64,000 bases of DNA. Source: Cycas panzhihuaensis (taxonomy: Eukaryota > Cycadophyta). The notes below the pieces were generated by a model. The model made no database searches. It was not told the origin of the DNA and saw only the letters and a list, made by a program, of their open reading frames with translations. Location of the stretch: NCBI GenBank assembly GCA_023213395.1, contig CM041465.1, positions 76,143,741 to 76,207,740 on the forward strand, in the 5' to 3' direction. Positions 38,539 through 51,118 of this stretch are shown here, in pieces. Position 1 is the stretch's first letter; each line of letters opens with the position of its first letter. Position numbers and translations under genes: made by a program.

Positions 38539-40030
38539 AATGTTCATTAGGAATGACTTCAAGGTTTTCTCTAAACGTATGAAACTTGATTCTTCCAAGA
38601 GCCTTAGTAAAGATATATGTCACCTGTTCATCTATGCTATAATAAACTAATTCAATGTCATCTACTTGTACTAACTCCCTGATAAATTGATATTATGTTT
38701 CAATATGCTTTGTTCATCCATGAAACACTATATTACTTATTTAAATTGTACTTTGATTGTCACACATCATGTGTACATGTTTGTCATGTTTTATTTATAA
38801 GTCTTAGAGTAACTAATATAGCCAAACTATTTTACATGCTCGCTATTACTACTTTATATTCTACTTTGTAGGGATATTATGTTTTATTTCTTGGTACTCC
38901 AAACAATTGATGTTAATCCCATGCTAAAAGTATAAGAAGATATGGATTTTTACCATCAACACAACTCCGCCAGCTTTAAATCAGTAACCAATTGACCGAA
39001 ATTTATTTAGGACTTATAATATAATCCATAACTAATTATACCTTTTAGGTAACAAAGTATTCTCTTTGTTGTATGTTAATGTGTTACCTAGGTTCTTATA
39101 TAAACCTAGATACCATGCTTATTTAATGCAAAGTATCAAGACAAGTTAACATTAGGTAGATTAAACTATCAATCTGCTGCCTATAAAGTGTAGGATCAAC
39201 TAATGCGTAATCATCGACCTTGGATAGCTTTTATTCTAATTTATATTGGTATAGTGAATGCCTCAGTAATCATTCATCTTAAACTTTTAAAGCAAATCTA
39301 GTGCATATTTTCTTTGAGATACAAAAATACCATTTTCATCCTACCATACCTCCAAACCTAGGAAGTAATGCATAAGGCCCAAACTTGTCATCTCGAACTC
39401 TTTACACATGTCATCTTTAAACTTATATGATAATTCAGAGTCATTTTTAGTATAAACTAATTCATCAACATAGAGTCCCACAATAAGTATAGAGTCACCT
39501 TCAATCTTTATATAAAAGTTAGGATCTGATTAACTTTGTTTAAATCCTTGGTCTCTTAAATATTTATCTATCTTAAAGTACCAAGCTCTAGGTGCTTGTT
39601 TCAATCTATGCAAGGCTTTCTTAAATTTGTATACATTGTTTTCTTCCCCTTAACTTCAAAGACTTATGGTTGTTGGATATAGATATTCTCTCTTCTATAT
39701 ATCCATTTAGGAAGGCACTTCATTTGTTGGACAATCCATCTATTTTATGCAACAAAACTCAACATAAGACGATTATCTCTATTTGAGTTACAGAACAAAT
39801 ATTTCATTATAGTTGATTCCTTCAATTTGAGCATATCCTTTAGCTATTAGCCATGCTTTATGCTCATCAATAGATCCATCATATCTTGATTTTGTTTTGT
39901 AAATCCATTTGGTGATAATTGTTGATTTATTTAGAAGAAGGTTAACTAGTTCCCATGTGTCATTCTTGACCAAAGCATTGCACACCTCCTACATTATATT
40001 TTACCATTCCTATTTAGTATTAGCCTCTTC
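38539..40030 (-). pseudogene. Element A RT and RNase H, copy 2
   Basis: Same domains as 12231-13720. The RT N-terminal piece is open only at 39788-39985 because a G is lost after TTACAG, truncating the frame at NEIF. The palm motif is YVDE at 39461-39472. The interval 39303-39645 differs from copy 1 far more than its flanks do, mainly by substitutions (see findings). Confidence 0.85.
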
Positions 40031-41061
40031 AAAGGTATGAGGCTCATATGAGTCCATGACTGCTCATTAAAATAAAGTTGACCCTATTGAGTGTATAGAT
40101 CTCTTTCAAAATTGTTATCAAGCATATTCACTAGGTCATATTGTCTTTGTACCCACTTTGGAACATTGGACCGAATGAGGAAAGTCTAACCTCATTAGGA
40201 CTTGACCTATATTGTGTTGGCACATTTAATGGTGCATTTATCAATGTAGGACGGAATCAAACTCTACCATGATATTCTTCCCTTTATCTTTTTAACTTCT
40301 ACCATGATATTTTTTCCCTTTGTCCTTTTCAACTTCTACTTTATAATAATCGCCCTTGAAGATAATATCTCACCATGATTATCTTCTTTCCTTGGGTCAA
40401 ATAATTCTATGTGATCTAGTTGAATCACAATATCCTATAAATATGTATTTAGTATATTTATTATTTGGTTTTGTTCTCTTCGCTCAAGTATATGAGCAAA
40501 TGCTGTACAAACCAAAGATTCTCAAGTGGTGAATACTTGGCTTGTGTCTTGTCTAAGCTTTTTTTGGTGTAACCCACATAAGGGCCTTTAGTGGTACACC
40601 TATTTATCAGATAAATGATTGTGTGTATAACATCCACCCAAAATTCATGCCTGTTACTTGTCCTAGCATACACCCACCATCTCAACAATGGTCTTATTCT
40701 TTCTTTCAGCTATTCCATTTTGTTATGGAGTATATAGATTAATATATTATTGCCTTAAGGCCATGATGGATACAAAAATCTTTGAATTCATTTAAAGTGA
40801 ATTTCACCTTGTCTGATTTAAGAGAGAGGATTTGATATCCACTTTATTTTTTCATAAAAGATTTTAAGTCAATAAAGCATTGATAAGTATGTAATTTGAA
40901 CTTTAGAAAATATACCCAAGTTTTTTTTGTAAAGTCATCAATGAACATCATGAAATATTTAGCTCCTCCAAATGAGGATACATCTATAGGACCATAAAAT
41001 TCTATGTATACTAATTGAGGGACCCTATGCTCTATAATTGTTATTCAGAAAGCTCTCTATG
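40031..41061 (-). pseudogene. Element A integrase, copy 2
   Basis: Counterpart of 13721-14782. Extra indels put HEFWVDVIHTIIYLINRCTT into an open piece (40461-40688) that ends out of phase with the C-terminal region, which is open in copy 1 but fragmented here. Confidence 0.8.
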
Positions 41062-41620
41062 TTACTTTCCAAGTAGACACTCTTCACATATTTCTTTATC
41101 TCCTCTAATGATAGGTAAACATTCAACCATCTCCATTCTTTTCATTACGGCCAAGCTACTATAACTTAAATGGCCAAATCGTTTATGCCATGTGTCACTT
41201 CCAACTTTAGTAGAGGCTTTCAATGTATAGATATCTATTAGAGGAATAACTAGCTTAAATAGTTGATCACTAGTTACTTGTCCCTTAGCTATAATGGCTT
41301 TGTTCATACTTTTGTCTTTGATTATGTATTTTTTATTATTGGAGATGACCTTATAATCATGTTCCATTATTTGTCCTACTGAAAGAAAGTTCTTTTTCAA
41401 GGCAAGTATCTGTAGTACATCATCAATATACCTAGATTGTCCTAATTTTATGGTGATGGTAATATTGCCTTTACCAGTTGACTAATGTAAAGTGTTGTCT
41501 CCAAACATGATCATCTCTCTTTGGTTCTATCAATAGTTTTAAAGATTTCCTCCTTATGCATCATATGAGTTGAGCATCTTGAATCTATATAGAAGCTATC
41601 TTCTTCTTCATTGGCTATAA
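41062..41620 (-). pseudogene. Element A protease end and GAG-pre-integrase, copy 2
   Basis: The 112-codon stretch at 41062-41400 translates identically to copy 1 (KKNFLSVGQIMEHDYKVI to ICEECLLGK), showing that parts of copy 2 are error-free. The DSR protease motif is also the same. Confidence 0.85.
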
Positions 41621-41679
41621 GACTTGATAAGAAAAGTCTATCATTTTCTATACTTTTAGTTATGTTATTTGCACTTCCT

Positions 41680-42140
41680 TTTTATTGGTTTGCATTTTAA
41701 AAAAAATAACAGTCTTCCATATATCCAATTTTATGGCACTATAAGCATTGTATTAGTCCTTTATTCCTTTGACTATGGCTTCTACTTCAGAGGATCATCT
41801 ACTTCTAGAGGTTGATCTACCTCTTCAAAAGATGGGGTTTGATTTTACCCTTGGCAACCCATATGATTTAGTCCTTAAAAGCATTGATTTTGACTTAGAT
41901 AACTCTCTTATCCTTGAAAATGATTATATCCATGGCAATAATGATTTTATTCTTGCATTCTACCTTTATTGTTGAAGTTATTCCTCCTTGGTACCTTAGA
42001 TTTGGTGGTTGGTATCTTTGAGGGAGGTTCTTGATATTATTACCTTAATTATTAATATCTAGGATTGACTCTAAACATGTCCTTCGTTCCTAGGTTTTGA
42101 TTCTTAATATGATTGTTGATTCCTTTCTCCTCTAGTGGAA
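41680..42140 (-). pseudogene. Element A nucleocapsid region, copy 2
   Basis: Counterpart of 15400-15860 with the same degenerate knuckle and RS-rich linker, shortened by small deletions. A 68-codon plus-strand frame across it (41769-41975) is antisense and not a gene. Confidence 0.55.
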
Positions 42141-42793
42141 TGGATCCCTCCCTAAAACTTTGTCCTTGGTTACTTTGTTTAAATCTTGCCTTTGTGGCAA
42201 AGGCATATTCTAAGGTTTCTTATCCTTCTTCTTCTCTTCTACAAGAAGGAGCATGGCACTCAATCGCTCGATCTTAGGGTATTTAGATCCTTTAAAACTT
42301 CAATACTTGTAGCTACCATTTCAAATCATTTTACTTCTCCAATACATCTCAATATTCTCTCTATAACACTTTATTTGATTAATACTTTTCTAAGGGATCT
42401 TATCTGGTTGACTAGGTCTTAGATCTTGGTAATAAATTCATTAATACCTTCTCTTAGTGACATCTTTAAATTTTTAAACTTTCTTCTAAGGGATTGAAGC
42501 TTGGTTGAGACAACCTTCATAGATCGTTTTAAAGTGTCCCAAGCTTCCTTTAACGTAGTGGCTTTGCTCACTCTAGGAAATATATAGTCTTCTAGAGCAT
42601 AGAAAATAAGAGCTAAGGCTTTATTGTCCTTCTTAACACATTCTCTCAGAACTATTTTATCATCCAAAGTGGTATTTTCTAAGTTTATGAAATCTTTCCT
42701 CAACAAATTCTACATATGTTTGGCTATAAAAATAAGATTCATCCTCTTATTCTAATTAAAGAAATTGATTCCATCAAATTTGGATATAATCAT
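42141..42793 (-). pseudogene. Element A gag, copy 2
   Basis: Same gag as 15861-16532, with the start codon complement at 42791-42793. The open piece is 42419-42706. The interval 42255-42460 is a second patch of high substitution density relative to copy 1. Confidence 0.75.
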
Positions 42794-45053
42794 ATTTTCA
42801 AGGGTTATTTCTATTGTAACTCAACTATGTTTTAGTGTATCCTAAAGTTTTAAATTTATTTGTGTTATATCTACCTAGGGGTTTCTAATATAGAGTTATA
42901 TGTCTTAAGGTTTCTAAGGAATGCTCTTAGTTACTATCCGCCTAATGGCATCTACCCATAAGTGGCAAACTAGACCTAATACATCGGTACGTGAGCTCAA
43001 GGCTCAATATACCTCAAAGACGTAAGTTGCAAAAGAAGGTTAAAGACCTTCCTAATTTGTTGGTCCACCCACGCCGATCCTGCATTTAGTGATAGATCTA
43101 ACATTGAGAACTTGACCAACTAAGACACTCACCCCTTTAGGTCTATCTTTGTCTCCAAACTCTAAAAGGAAAAATATTCTCCACCTCGTACCTACCACCA
43201 AATACACTTGATATCCAATAGTTTTCTCAAAACTTAGAGTACACCAAAGGTGTGTATGTGGTAACTTCAGGGTCTTAATCATTCCTTCAAGGCTAAAATT
43301 AAGGTGGTTAATTCAAGAGTTATCTTGTTTAATGTAAAAAATTTAATCTCAAATGTGGTCTTCTTTACAAGCAATGATTCGTTTTACTAATAATTAAAAA
43401 TTTTAAAATATTCACAATGAAATGAAATGAAATCAACTCAAATGAAATATAAATGAGTCAAATAGTACTAAATGAAATAAATTAAAATAGAAAAAGGGTT
43501 TAGAATGCTCTTATTTGTATAAAATTAACCTAGATTATTTACTTCCCTTTCAAGAGCAAACCTACATCAAATTAGCCAAAAAATATTCATAGGTTTAAAT
43601 AATGAACTGAAATCTACTATCAATAGTTAGTACAATAATATATCATCAATATCCTTGAATAAATTTGAGAAATGCTCAAATAAGGACCAATTAGATAAGT
43701 TAATTTTTGCAGCTCAAGAAACCTATAAAATAACTTTAAATCAATGTCAAACTGATTCTAAAATATAGAACTCTGAGTGAGCTTTCTAACAGTTTAAATC
43801 ATTCAAAAAATGGACTCCTAGTTTGAAAGATACTAAGAAAATAGTATAGACACCTTTGTTATGGATAAAAATAAAAAGAGAGGTCCTTAAGCCCTTAACA
43901 AGATGGCCCCTGGTCACTAGGTTATTGCATGTGACCATCTACTAGGCTGTGAAAGGGGTGGCAAATTCTAAAGAATAAGAAATATGACTAATTTTTTCAA
44001 AATCTAAAATTATGAAATTTAACTTATTTGAGTTTCAAATATGTCCCTTTTTAAGAGGATAGGATCATAGGGGCCATAATGTCACCATTTTCTGGCAAAT
44101 GAAGGGGGTTGAACTCTAAATTTAATTAAATTTAATTAAATTTAATTTAAACTATATAAAAAATATATAAGAAAAGTAAATTTTTAATGAAAAAATAATC
44201 ACAAAGAGTTCGTGTGACTCACAGAGGAAGTTTAATTGATTAAATTGATCAAAAAGGAGCACTAAAACACATAAAAACTAATCAATTAGATCGATAGAGG
44301 ATGGACACCTACAATGTGGCAAAATTTTGAGAAAAAATAAATGAAAAAATATTTAAAAATGTTGGACGTGTAGTGTGTTTCAGTAGATAGAGAGATAAAT
44401 GATCTTACAGAAGAAATATCTCAATGATGGGGCAACAATTTTCTAAATCATCTATTATGTAGTGAAGTAGATTTAGCAAAGATCAAAACGAGCAGTTGTG
44501 TGCTTATGTTTCATTTGTTTGTTAAAGAACGAGAATCTATTGAAGTAAGGTCTCCTTGTTAAACCTGAAACTAAAAGTAAAAAACAATGAAATTAAAAAA
44601 AGAATTCTTAAGATCTGATTAAAAAACTCCTCCAAATTGATGTTGAGCTTCATATAATCAATGTATTTATAAAACAATGTTGGTTAGCAGATCAAAAAAT
44701 TGCCACATGGGCTATACAAAATACACAAAGGTACAGAGATTTGAGAAATATGTGTAATAAAATTATAAAAAATCAAATGTTTAACTATATGAAATGACCT
44801 TAGCATATGAAATAATATTGATCAATGAACATTGAGATGCCCTACAATAGTCTGAGAACACGAACATGCCACACACATCTACAAATACTGTAAAAACCTG
44901 CTAGTTTATGGATTATATCAAGTGCACAATACAATATCATGAATGTATAAATAATATTAAATGAAAACTATGTAAAAACTATATAAAATGAACAAATATT
45001 GAAATATATCAAACAATAAATTATCATGATGCTTCATGGCTCTAAATCGATGC
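42794..45053 (-). mobile_element. Element A leader, copy 2
   Basis: Counterpart of 16533-18814, including the inverted repeat (GGTCAC and GTGACC near 43912-43936). Differences thin out after about 43300 and become mostly single transitions. Confidence 0.65.
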
Positions 45054-45067
45054 ACTGTGATATCAAT

Positions 45068-45335
45068 TATTAGCTCAAGGGTAGAGCAAAACTAAGATTA
45101 TAAGATATACATTACAAAATAAATAAAATTTTCGTATAAAGTTGGCGGTGTTAAGAAACACCTTTGGACCATGAGGCTCGTTTAAATAGTCAGGCCGTTA
45201 AGTTGTCCCTACATCTACCGATGCTTTGTGTTAATAAACACCATTAAAATATTTGGGTAATGGGTCAGCTAGGGTGGCTGGAGTCAGCTCCACACTTTCC
45301 AATGCTACCACGTTGCCCTAATGATCATTATTCCA
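45068..45335 (-). mobile_element. Middle LTR of A, copy 2
   Basis: Counterpart of 18829-19086, followed by the polypurine tract complement TCATTCTCCCCCAT. Confidence 0.75.
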
Positions 45336-46078
45336 TCATTCTCCCCCATAGTATTCATTAGGAATGGCTCCAAGCTTGTCTCTAAACTTGTGAAACTTGA
45401 TTCTGCCAAGAACCTTAGTGAAGATGTCTACCACCTGTTCATTTATGCTTCAGTAAACCAATTTAATCTTGCCTGCTTGCACTAACTCCCTGATAAAGTG
45501 ATATTGTATTTCAATATGCTTCGATTATCCATGAAATACTAGATTATGTGTCATTTGAATTGTACTTTGATTGTCACACATCATGTGTGTAGGTCCATCA
45601 TATTTTATTTGTAAGTCTTAGAGTAACCGATGTAGCCAAATTATTTCACATACTTATGCTACTGCTACTTTATATTCTACTTCTACATTAGATAAGGATA
45701 CCGTGTTTTGTTTCTTAGTACTACAAGCAATTAATGTTGATTCCATGTTGAAAGTGTAACTAGATGTAGATTTTCTATCATCAACACAACCTGCCCAGTT
45801 TGAATCTGTGTAACCAATCAACCTGAAATTTATCAAGGACTTATAATGTAATCCATAACTAATTGATAGCCTTTTAAGATTTATATCAAAACAAAAATTA
45901 TATTACTATACTGTTATAGGGTAACGTAGGCCTCCTTTTTTCTGAGTAACATCTGTGGTGGATCAAAAATTTATTCTTATCCCATTGGCTTTACTTTATT
46001 CAAAATAAGTACCAAATAAAAGTGTATTTGAACTAAAAGAAATTATATACAATATGTACATTATGTACAAGATCCAAT
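45336..46078 (-). pseudogene. Partial second A internal region with RNase H, copy 2
   Basis: RNase H is open at 45654-45836 and reads GYTDSNWAGCVDDRKSTSSY, closer to the copia consensus than copy 1 (GYTHSNWASC). The same deletion from RNase H to the leader end is present. Confidence 0.8.
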
Positions 46079-46348
46079 TGTTAGCTCGAGGGCATAGCAG
46101 AACTGAGATTATAAGGTATACATTACAAAATAAACAAATTTTCCATATAGAAGTGACAATATTGAGAAATATCTTTAGGCCATAAGGCCCATTTAAATAA
46201 TCAGGTCATTGGATTGCCCCAATGTCTACCGATGCTTGGTATTAATAAACACCATTAAAATATTTGGGTAGTGGGTTGGCTAGAATAACTAGAGTTAGCT
46301 CCACACCCCCCCCAATGCTACCACATTGCCCTAATGATCATTATTCCA
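46079..46348 (-). mobile_element. Outer A LTR, copy 2
   Basis: Counterpart of 19830-20098, with the same ends and the same right flank. Confidence 0.75.
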
Positions 46349-46381
46349 CCAACCAAGTCCTTCTTGTAAGGCTAGTATGAC

Positions 46382-46665
46382 TCACCACAATAATTGTTGA
46401 TTACCATTTATTAATATGAAATATTATATACATTTAGAGATGATTTTTCCCATTCATGGGTTTTCAACGTTAAACATGGTATTATATATGGTGTTTGCAA
46501 GATGACTCTTTGTCTTTATTCTTATTCATTTATTATATTTATTAGATGGTTAATTGATCATATGATTACATTTTCTCTTACTTCATTACATTAAATTGTT
46601 ATTTTGTGCAATAAACTTTAACATGGTATCCCACCTTCTGTATAAGTCATACATAAATTTTAATA
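46382..46665 (+). mobile_element. C-type LTR fragment, copy 2
   Basis: Counterpart of 20132-20415, differing by a few substitutions. Confidence 0.6.
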
Positions 46666-46666
46666 G

Positions 46667-47228
46667 TTCAATTAAAGGTATTGGGAATGGGTTGGTCTTT
46701 GTGAAATTATTAAATGCTATAAAATCCACACAAATACTTAGCTCAATATTTTTCTTCTTTGCTATTACTATGAGACTCACTCATTCACTATTTATAATTG
46801 AATAAATGCATCCATCATTTACTAGCTTTTTCACTTCCTCTTGTATATTCTTTATATACTTGGAGTATAGCGTGCATGGTTTCTATCACATTAGCTTTAC
46901 TCCTTCTTTCAGCTTAATCCTCATTAATCCAACATGTTCAGGGATTCCTTTTAAGTCCTTGTTATGTCCAATCAAAAACATCATAGAATTTCTCAAAAAG
47001 CTCATGTACCTAGACCACAATATCATCTATCAATTATTCACTTGTATAAATATTCTTCAAATCATTGTTTGTGCCTACTTTCAATGATTCCTTTTAAATC
47101 CTTTCTAAGTCCAAATAAAAACATCACGTAATTCCTTGAAAAGCTCACATACCTAAGCCCCAATATCAACTATTAATTATTCACTTAATATGAATATTCT
47201 TCAAATCATCGTTTGTGCCTAGATTGTA
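46667..47228 (-). pseudogene. Ty3/gypsy RT relic, copy 2
   Basis: Counterpart of 20418-20980. The minus-strand KKNIELSICVDFIAFNNF piece is kept, and the 143 bp tandem duplication is at about 46942-47221. CAG at 20877 in copy 1 is CGT here (47127). Confidence 0.8.
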
Positions 47229-47476
47229 TTAGAATAATGCCCATTCACATATCAATATTCAATCTTGATAGTTTAACTACAAACACTCCACATGTACCTA
47301 ACATGTCAAGGCAATGGTTAACTTTGAGTTGTATGCCAATGCTTGTTATCATTCCACCTATTTATCAAACAGAATCAATGACCTCGATGTTCATCAAAAC
47401 CACTCCTCTGTTGGTGAATTTGTTCCCTTCTTTGTACTTGTATGGTGCAAGTCAAGTTGGGGCCTCACCACCACCG

Positions 47477-48162
47477 TTTAGTACGAAAGCCATTTTCTTC
47501 AAAATTTGGTGCTCTCCGTGGAGAGATGCACCTGATCCATGTTTTCTGTTTTCAAGCATTCCATGCTCGTGGCATTTAGTGTTCTTGTTCGTGGGAGGCT
47601 GGGAAGCCTATGCCATTCATGTGTGTGGTATGTTTGAATTGCCGTTGATTGGCAATCCATAACCAAATGTGACTCTTCATTTTAAGTTTGTCAGTTGGTG
47701 GTATGATGTTTGTGTCATCCCTGACATCCGTCCCTCTGGGCACTTCATTCTCGCTGCCCATACGCGAGATCAGATGCGTCCAACCACAAAACATCCCATT
47801 CCCACGTTGAAATCTGTGAAAAGGCGCTCAGTGTGCAGTGCTGGTGCTCTTGGGTACCTCGCCGTGCTCCTGCTCCTACGCGTTGAAATCTGTGGTGTAC
47901 AAAGGCAGTCATTACATGGTCCCACAACTGTTACGGATCAGTCATCCAGCGCACTGCTACCTTACATCTCCATGTTGACCATTCTTCTGTCACATGTGTT
48001 GCTACCACGGCCACGTACCGTCGCTGAAGTTCAAGACCCCGGAGAGGGTTATCATGTTGTCCGCATCTTCATCTTCAAATCTGCAGACGTCGCACGAAAA
48101 CATACAAAAAATTGTAGGCAGAAGATATCCAAACGCCCAACAAAATGTAGGCAGGACGGACT
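47477..48162. other. GC-rich island, copy 2
   Basis: Counterpart of 21229-21912. The main differences are CTCC for GCTCC near 47512 and a small deletion at 47858 that joins two plus-strand frames into one of 193 codons (47669-48250). Because the join depends on one indel between the copies and no family is recognised, I do not call a gene. The BCS1-like fragment is at 48002-48085 (minus). Confidence 0.45.
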
Positions 48163-48740
48163 TTTTTTTCTTTTAACATATATATATATTTTTTTGATAT
48201 CACAAAAACTTAATGAAATTGAATTCCATTTTAATTCCAAAGCAGGATAGCCTCCCATTCCTCAATACGTAGGTTATGTGAAGAACACGGTATGATGAGG
48301 GCATTATTTTTCAAAGAGGCTACCATCTAGTCTTAAGATTTGTGTACTTACTGCTATGTTTACTAACACAACTTTTACCTATAGTCTCTATTTTTCAAGT
48401 CACTTAAATTGTTATAATCTTTACTTATGTAATTTTAAAACAGATAATCACATGAACTATATTTAGATTTGACTTATATCAAATTTTTAAAGTTTGAAAT
48501 TAATTCAAATTGTAGACTTTTTACAAGTTGATCAAAATGTAAAACATTACAAAATTTGTTTATTGTACTCCAATCAATTAATAGAAAATTACTATTTAGA
48601 AGTGTAGTTTTAATTCGAACATTAGTGTTTGTTCCAAAGTTGAAATAGGGATAATTTGGTACATCATTTGTTATTGTTGGTGTAATTTTTCTATCATTCA
48701 CCTTTATGTTTCAAATAAATTTTGCACAATATCCTCAAGT

Positions 48741-51118
48741 ATGACCAATTCTATAGTTTCCAAATTTGAAGGGACGAACTATATGAATTAAAGGCAAAGA
48801 ATGAAGCATGCTTTTATTTCAAAGACGTGGGATCTCATTTACAATGCATATAGCAAACCTAATCAAAATATAGCTTTTAATGAAGTTAAAGTCATTTAGC
48901 AAAATGAAAAAAGAGATAATAAAACTCTTTATTTAATTTTGTGCTTTAAAAGACCATATTATTCCTCATGTCAACAAGGCAAAGACATCCAAAGAAACTT
49001 AGAATGTGCTAAAGATTGCATACAAAGGAATAGTGACAACGAAGTTATAGATTATAAAGACCAAGTTCAAGGGTAATAGGATAAACTATATTGAATCCAT
49101 GAATGACTATATAATGAAAATCTAAGGTCTTGTCAACCAGATGGGAGTTCTTAGTGAATCAAGAGTAGTAGAGAAAATCTTAAGAAGTGACAAAAAGATT
49201 AAACTTGAAATGGTTGTAAATGGTATTAAGGTGTAGAAAGATTTCAATACAATGAAGATTGATAAACTTAATTGCATTCTACTTATAATTAAGGAGAAAA
49301 GGAATGTAGGAGAAACATTAGAGTGTGTCTTGGCCATCAAGCCTAAAATTAAAAATAATAGACCTTCACAAAGTTATTTTAAAGGACAAATAAGAGGAAC
49401 ATAACAAAACTTTAAGGGAAGAGGTCAAAGTCCAAGAGAACAAAACTTCAAAAATCAAGGACATAGTTTTAGAGGGCAAACCAATCAAGGATAAAATTTC
49501 AAAGGACATAACTCTAAAGAAAGAGGACTAAGTCTAAGAGGAAGAGACCTAAATCAAGGTCAAAGTACAAGGAATTATGATTGATGTAGAACCAAATACA
49601 AACGTACTTATGAATCCTAGCATAAGAGGAATAAAAACATCTAGCTCAAGTCAAAATAATAAGAAAACTCCTAAATAGATTCAAAGGAGTCATATTCCTT
49701 AACATATCCTTAATACAAACGTTAAGCTAAAGATCACAAGATCTCAAAGTATGGTGAATTTTGTCTTAATGGAACAAGTTATGAAAAATGGTAAGCCTCA
49801 AAACTTTGAAGAGATTAACACTCATGATGGATGGAATAAAGTTATAGAAGAAGAATGTGAAGACTTAGTAAAAAAATGACACGAAGAGGTTGGTAGAATT
49901 GACACCTAAAGATAATATAATTAGTATAAAATTGGTCTATAAGACTAGGTATAAATTAAAAAGGTTAATTGACAACACAAGGCTTATTTATAGTTGCAAA
50001 ATGATATGCATAATAACAAGTTATTAATTATAGTAATACAATTGCACTTGTTACTAAGGTGAGAAAAGTTGGAATAACTCTAGCCTTAGTTGCATAACAT
50101 GGATAGACCATCTCCTAGGATGTAAAAAATGCATTTCTAAATGACTATGTGGAAAATGAAATTTATGTCCTACAATTAAGAGGATTTGAAGTTAAAAGGA
50201 AGAAAACCACAATCTACAAGTTAAAAAAAACCTTTGTATGGTTTTAAACAAACACTTAAAGCATGGTACTCTATGATTGATAATTACTTTAAAAATAAAG
50301 GATTCTTAAAAGCCAATATGATTCCAACTTATATGTTAAGTTGAATTGAGCATCAATCTTGATTATAAGAATATATGTTGATGATTTGATCTATATTGAG
50401 AATAGCCAATATTTGTTCTAAAAATTCAAGGCAAACATATAAAGAATTTTATATGACTAACTAGGGATAAATACACTACTTCACGCATTGAAGTATGGCA
50501 AGATAATAACAACATATTTATCTCACAAATGAAATATACCATGAATATACGACATGGACAGTTAAAAACCACTTACAACACCTATAGAGGTTAGACATGT
50601 ATGCTAAAACCACTTACAACACCTATAGAGGTTAGGTTAAAGTTGTCTAAATATGAAGTGTTTAATTTAGTTGATCTTATTTATATAGGCATATGATCGA
50701 AGTATTGCATATCTTACTACAACTTGGTAATGTAATCAGTGTAATTTTTAAATGTATATAAAAGACTAAAACAATATATTAACAACTAGTCTAATGTATC
50801 CTCAAATATCTCATTGGTATGCCTTCTATTTAGGCTTAGTGGTTTCTTGATTTACAAATAAGCAATCTACAACATCATCTTCTACTATAGAAACAAAGAG
50901 TATAAGGAAGTTATTACAAGAGCATATGAAATAGTTTAGTTTAAGAAAATTCTACAAGAATTATAGGAAGAATAAGATGGACCTACACAATAACTTTGTG
51001 ACAACTAAAATATCATACGTATGACTAGAAATACAAAGGTCTCATAGCAAGACTAAGTATATAAAACATATATTAGAAGTAATGATTAATTGCTTTATTG
51101 TAAAGATGTATCATGGCA
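48741..51118 (+). pseudogene. Element D gag-RT-RNase H relic, copy 2
   Basis: Counterpart of 22489-24890. Gag starts at 48741, YVDDLIY is at 50374 and RNase H near 50770-51100. The gag-to-RT junction is identical, so the protease-integrase deletion is a property of the locus and not of one assembly copy. Confidence 0.75.

Noticed and set aside
39461-39472. YVDE as a novel RT active-site variant
   Set aside because: It lies in the divergent patch of an otherwise broken pseudogene; copy 1 has YVDY. Both are decay of YVDD, not a functional variant.
41769-41975. 68-codon plus-strand frame
   Set aside because: Antisense to the nucleocapsid region of element A and created by small indels absent from copy 1.
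47669-48250. 193-codon plus-strand frame in the GC-rich island
   Set aside because: Open only in copy 2 because of a small deletion relative to copy 1, not recognised as any family, and GC richness alone lengthens frames.
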